DNA from: Bacteroidota bacterium
GTDB taxonomy: Bacteria; Bacteroidota; Bacteroidia; Cytophagales; Cytophagaceae
Direction: 5' to 3'
Assembly (NCBI GenBank): GCA_023458555.1
Contig: JAEWYS010000018.1
Location: 62,001 to 126,000 of the forward strand
Length of the DNA stretch: 64,000 nucleotides
Below, one piece after another: positions 60,442 through 64,000 of the stretch (position 1 is the stretch's first letter; every line of letters begins with the position of its first letter). The notes beneath the pieces were generated by a model. The model was not told where the DNA came from and made no database searches. It was given only the letters and a program-made list of their open reading frames with translations. The position numbers and the translations under genes were made by a program.

Positions 60442-62196
60442 GTGAATACAATAGTTAATTTTCTGCAGGGCAACGCCTGGCTGCCTTGCAAGCTTTGGTG
60501 GTTTCCGGTGTTTGCCGGCTTGTGGGCGCTATCTGCTCAGGGACAGCAGCTGGATCAGCTGGGCAAAAAGCAGGGGGTTAAGATCTCCGGAGGGCTTGGT
60601 CTCAATCAGAGCCTGTATCTTGCCGATGGCGTTGAGGATCGTTTTAACCCGTACAATTATGTTGTATCGGGCAACGTATCCATGAATCTCTACGGCATTA
60701 TGGTTCCGCTGTCATTTACCTACAGCAACCGGAACTTTGGCTATAGCCAGCCATTCAATATTGTGGGCCTGAGCCCGTCCTACAAGTCGTTGCGGCTGCA
60801 TGCGGGATATCGGACCATGTCATTTTCTCCATATACGCTTGCCGGACACAATTTTCTGGGTGGCGGGCTGGAGTGGAGCCGTCAGGGCTTTAAAGTAGCA
60901 GCTATGGGCGGGCGGTTGCTGAGAGGAGTAGAATATGATTCGGCCAATGTGCTTGCCATGCCCGGGTATGAACGATGGGGTACCGGCATTATGCTGGGAT
61001 ACGGCAAAGGTGGTGATGAGATCACTTTTACGACCTTTTATGCAGTAGATCAGGTAAATTCAATCGGGCCCGTTCCGGAAAATCTGGGCCTGCGCCCTAT
61101 GGAAAATCAGATTTACAGTCTCGGATTTAAGAAAAAACTCAGTGATCAGCTCAGCGTGTATTTTGAGGGAGCCCGTTCCGGACTCACACGGGATATACGG
61201 GATACATCCGAAAGTCAGCTCTCCGGTCTGAACAAGACGGCTTATTTTCTTTCGAGGTATCAGAATTACAATACCGAATTCAGCAACGCTTTCAAGACAG
61301 GATTCAACTTTAGCTTTAAGCCATTTCAGCTGGGACTGAATTTTGAACGGGTAGATCCCGGCTACAATAGTCTGGGTGCCTACTATGTCAACTCGGATTT
61401 TCAGAATGTGACGGCATCCCTGGCCACCAAAATCTATAAGGACAAGCTGGCTCTGTCGGCAAGCGGCGGTTTTCAGCGGGACGATATCGCCAATCAGAAG
61501 ATATCGCGGATGAAGCGATTTGTCGGAAGCCTTAATCTGAGCATGAATCTGAGCAAGCGGTTCAATGCTTCGGCCATGTATTCCAATTTTAACAACCACA
61601 TCAATATCAAGCCGGTCGATCAGGCTTTTGTGCAGAATACCATATATGATCGCATCGATACGCTCATTTTCATACAGATCAATCAGTCGGTTTCGGCCAA
61701 TATCAATTATATTCCGCTTGACAACAGTCGGATCAGCCACAGGGTTTCGCTGGGAGGAAACTACAATTCGGCAGTCAGCAGAAATTCCGGAGACCGCACA
61801 CAAAACGCCATGTCCGGAGGACGTATCGGCTATATGGTGACCTGGAAGGAAACAGGGCTCAATACAGGGATTAACGCCGGCTCCAATACCAATTTTTATG
61901 CGGACGGACAGGCTTCGTTTTATGGTCTGGGGCTTATGATCAGCAAGCCGGTCTGGAAACAGAAGCTTCGCATATCGCTGAACGGAAATGCTTCCAACAA
62001 CTATGAAAACGGAAGACTGACAGCTATGCTGTACTCGGTAACCAACTCCTATGCGCTCAGACTGGGCAGGCATCATGCGCTGAGCATGAGTCTACGGTAT
62101 TCGGGAAGACAGTCAAAGAGCCCGGCGGAACTGAGCTTCTATAAGACGACTTTCAACGAGTTTATGGGCAATCTGGGTTATAATTTTACTTTTTAA
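60442..62196 (+). CDS. Outer-membrane beta-barrel protein next to the giant cargo
   Basis: The 584-residue product starts with GTG and has a signal peptide (hydrophobic WWFPVFAGLWALSAQG, cleavage near AQG-Q). The mature part has many amphipathic strands and Gly/Asn/Tyr-rich turns: NPYNYVVSGNVSMNLYG, SYKSLRLHAGYRTMSFSPY, GGGLEWSRQGFKVAAMGG, LGLNFERVDPGYNSLGAYY and FMGNLGYNFTF at the very C-terminus. The terminal Phe and the strand pattern fit an outer-membrane barrel of perhaps 20 or more strands. I do not recognise the exact family. It starts 42 bp after the giant gene, an arrangement like sprF after sprB in Flavobacterium. Its length is greater than PorP/SprF proteins (about 330), so homology is not claimed. 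Confidence 0.72.
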   Translation: MNTIVNFLQGNAWLPCKLWWFPVFAGLWALSAQGQQLDQLGKKQGVKISGGLGLNQSLYLADGVEDRFNPYNYVVSGNVSMNLYGIMVPLSFTYSNRNFGYSQPFNIVGLSPSYKSLRLHAGYRTMSFSPYTLAGHNFLGGGLEWSRQGFKVAAMGGRLLRGVEYDSANVLAMPGYERWGTGIMLGYGKGGDEITFTTFYAVDQVNSIGPVPENLGLRPMENQIYSLGFKKKLSDQLSVYFEGARSGLTRDIRDTSESQLSGLNKTAYFLSRYQNYNTEFSNAFKTGFNFSFKPFQLGLNFERVDPGYNSLGAYYVNSDFQNVTASLATKIYKDKLALSASGGFQRDDIANQKISRMKRFVGSLNLSMNLSKRFNASAMYSNFNNHINIKPVDQAFVQNTIYDRIDTLIFIQINQSVSANINYIPLDNSRISHRVSLGGNYNSAVSRNSGDRTQNAMSGGRIGYMVTWKETGLNTGINAGSNTNFYADGQASFYGLGLMISKPVWKQKLRISLNGNASNNYENGRLTAMLYSVTNSYALRLGRHHALSMSLRYSGRQSKSPAELSFYKTTFNEFMGNLGYNFTF

Positions 62197-64000
62197 TGCG
62201 TCGCGGCGGAAACAGGATGCTGACTAGGACAATCACCGAATTTTACAGAAAAAAAACTATGGTTGCTACACAATCAGGCAGGTTTGCTTCATATCTTTCT
62301 TATCTTGTTTTTGCCTTTGGCCTGCTGATGCTGAAGGCTGGGAATACCTACGGGCAGCAGTATTATCCGGTACAGGTCCGGTCATTTATCCAGTCGCCTT
62401 CTGTTTATGTGGAAGATTATTACAATCCGGACAATTTTCGGGTACAGGTTACGCTGACAGACCTGATGATGCCAAGCCTGGATGTATTGCTGAAGGTTAC
62501 CATCCAGTCGCCTTCCGGGGGGCAGTTTGTTTCAGGACAGGGCATACGTCTCACCCTGACCGGGGGGCTTACCTATACACTCATTGCGGAGGATCTGAAA
62601 GAACTGCTTTCATCCCGCAATCTGTCCGGCCTCCCGTCTTCGCTGCAGGAAGGAACCTATGTATTTAATTTCAGCGTCTTCGATGCGGCTACCATGTTTC
62701 CGGTATCTAATCCGCAGACTGATTTTGCCAGCGCCATTGTGTTGCTCAATGATCCGCCGCTGCTGACCAGTCCGGCCAACGGAGAAGTGCTGGATCCGGA
62801 ATTGAGCGGTCAGAATTATATGTTTTCCTGGACGCCAAGGAGCTTCTCTCTCAATCCTCAGGAGCAGGTAAAATACAGGCTGGTGATTGCCCGGATACCT
62901 GCCGGCCGCAATCCCTACGATGCTTTTCTGACCAATGCCTTTGTCATAAACCAGCCTTTTGAAGACATCGCCTTCAACAGCTTTTTTTATAGTCCGGATT
63001 TTCTTCCCTTACAACCGGGAGCTACCTATGCATGGCAGATAACAGCCTACGAAGAACGTCTCATCAGCAATGTGCCTGAGAAAGTCTCCATGCGTTTCCG
63101 GAATCAGGGGCGTTCGGATGTATTTACCTTTACCGTCAAAGAACATTGTCCGGCCTTGTTTCTGCGTTCACCGGAACTGCGTCAGCATCCCCAGACCGGT
63201 GCAAACTCCATATTACTTGGCTGGAATTATGATCCGGCCCATAACCTGTATGAAATCCGGTACCGTCCGGCAGGAAGCAATCAGACCTGGACGGTGCAGC
63301 AGCAGAGCGGCACAGAGCTCTTTCTGGGGGCTGATCAGCTGGTACGAGGCAAAACCTACGAATATACAGTAGCCTGTCTTTGCAATACCTGGCAGGAGCC
63401 GGTAGCTGGCGGAACTTTTCAGCTGCCCGGCGGAGAGTGCGAAGCTCCTTATCCCATACTCGTAAGCTCCAACGATGCCAATGGCATAACACTAAGCTGG
63501 GAGCCTGTGGCAGCAGCAGGATCCTATAAAGTGACCTATACGGATCTGCTAAGCGGTCAAAGCAGCCAGGCGGATGATCTGCAGGAGCCGGCTATAACGC
63601 TTCCGCCGCTCACAGCCGGCGGCTATACCATTCGTATTGATGCAGTCTGCGGAAGTACGGCCGCGCAAGGCGAAGAGCTTCGGCTTGATTATGACGAAAA
63701 GCATATTGCCGGCGGCTGTCCGTTGCCCAGGCCTTTTACATTTCTGGCACATCGCCCGGAAGCAGGAACCGTCCATCATGAGGCCCGGCTCAGCTGGCCT
63801 TCGCTCAGCATACATGAATCCTGGCAGCTGACATACTGGCATAAGGATTCTGTCGATTATCCTCATACCGCCACGGCCGGTTCCCCGGAGCTGCTAGTAT
63901 CCTATATCGCGGATAATGAATTTTATCATTACCGGTTGCAATATACCTGCAAAGGCGGGAAAACTGTTACGACACCCAATGGCGGTTTCAGAGTGGATGC
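62196..64000 (+). CDS. Fn3-like surface protein, 3' truncated by window
   Basis: A reading frame open to the end of the window, at least 601 residues. The ATG at 62196 overlaps the upstream stop by one base (TAATG). The ATG at 62259 gives a better signal peptide (MVATQSGRFASYLSYLVFAF, cleavage near TYG-Q) and may be the real start. The mature N-terminus (YYPVQVRSFIQSPSVYVEDY; FRVQVTLTDLMMPSLDVLLK) resembles the start of large Bacteroidota Fn3 proteins sometimes labelled TANFOR; this is recalled, not checked. Fn3-like domains follow with LLGWNYDPAHNLYEIRYRP and LSWEPVAAAGSYKVTYTD. The C-terminus and any T9SS sorting domain are outside the window. Confidence 0.75.
   Translation, partial: MRRGGNRMLTRTITEFYRKKTMVATQSGRFASYLSYLVFAFGLLMLKAGNTYGQQYYPVQVRSFIQSPSVYVEDYYNPDNFRVQVTLTDLMMPSLDVLLKVTIQSPSGGQFVSGQGIRLTLTGGLTYTLIAEDLKELLSSRNLSGLPSSLQEGTYVFNFSVFDAATMFPVSNPQTDFASAIVLLNDPPLLTSPANGEVLDPELSGQNYMFSWTPRSFSLNPQEQVKYRLVIARIPAGRNPYDAFLTNAFVINQPFEDIAFNSFFYSPDFLPLQPGATYAWQITAYEERLISNVPEKVSMRFRNQGRSDVFTFTVKEHCPALFLRSPELRQHPQTGANSILLGWNYDPAHNLYEIRYRPAGSNQTWTVQQQSGTELFLGADQLVRGKTYEYTVACLCNTWQEPVAGGTFQLPGGECEAPYPILVSSNDANGITLSWEPVAAAGSYKVTYTDLLSGQSSQADDLQEPAITLPPLTAGGYTIRIDAVCGSTAAQGEELRLDYDEKHIAGGCPLPRPFTFLAHRPEAGTVHHEARLSWPSLSIHESWQLTYWHKDSVDYPHTATAGSPELLVSYIADNEFYHYRLQYTCKGGKTVTTPNGGFRVD

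Noticed and set aside
61060..62076. Minus-strand open frame of 338 codons opposite the outer-membrane barrel gene
   Set aside because: It is fully antisense to a signal-peptide-containing barrel gene, has low-complexity basic composition, and shows no recognisable domain. Long antisense frames are common in GC-richer coding DNA.
1..64000. CRISPR arrays, tRNA/rRNA genes, transposases, phage or integrase genes
   Set aside because: Looked for by eye and none found. Repetition in the window is confined to protein modules that have diverged at DNA level.

Overview
The window is a chromosomal segment of a Bacteroidota bacterium, most likely a Cytophagales-type or related lineage (lineage below phylum is inference). 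Three things show this. The ribosomal operon has the order secY-map-infA with no adk. Several upstream regions carry the Bacteroidetes -7 promoter element TAnnTTTG instead of an E. coli-type -10 box. Type IX secretion (T9SS) genes and a T9SS cargo protein are present. No rRNA, tRNA, CRISPR array, insertion sequence, integrase or phage gene was seen.

Region 1 (1-13,960) is the distal S10 operon and the spc/alpha operons: the tail of rpsC, then rplP-rpmC-rpsQ-rplN-rplX-rplE-rpsN, an internal promoter, rpsH-rplF-rplR-rpsE-rpmD-rplO-secY-map-infA-rpmJ-rpsM-rpsK-rpsD-rpoA-rplQ and a terminator. carA, eno (with a terminator) and a small FtsB/DivIC-like division protein follow. The ribosomal genes are clearly AT-richer than the second half of the window.

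Region 2 (14,041-20,200) holds a bacterial NHEJ pair, ku and a three-domain ligD. It also holds a DUF4136 lipoprotein, a secreted unknown protein, a small outer-membrane barrel and a stand-alone response regulator. Region 3 (20,334-25,404) is an ebo gene cluster, eboA-eboE, with no eboF beside it. Such clusters are linked to moving precursors of cell-envelope or periplasmic metabolites.

Region 4 (25,415-37,038) mixes T9SS and quality-control genes: a PorE-like OmpA protein, lon, porQ, hslU without hslV, an MscS channel, an orphan ABC ATPase next to a DUF2795 gene, ettA, and a DUF6495-like gene.

Region 5 (37,039-64,000) is the unusual part. A 719-bp gene-free leader with a good Bacteroidetes promoter precedes five same-strand, tightly packed genes: a 1,500-residue unknown exported protein, a five-domain Fn3-like protein, a 5,330-residue T9SS cargo, a roughly 584-residue outer-membrane barrel, and an Fn3-like protein cut by the window end. 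The giant protein has an N-terminal Pmp-like beta-helix, PKD/Ig-like domains, six tandem modules that each join a CSLREA-like segment to a beta-helix and a small beta domain, and a C-terminal type-A sorting domain. The layout suggests one surface-display system. PorQ and the PorE-like protein nearby belong to the machinery such cargo would need, but the function of the system cannot be read from the sequence.
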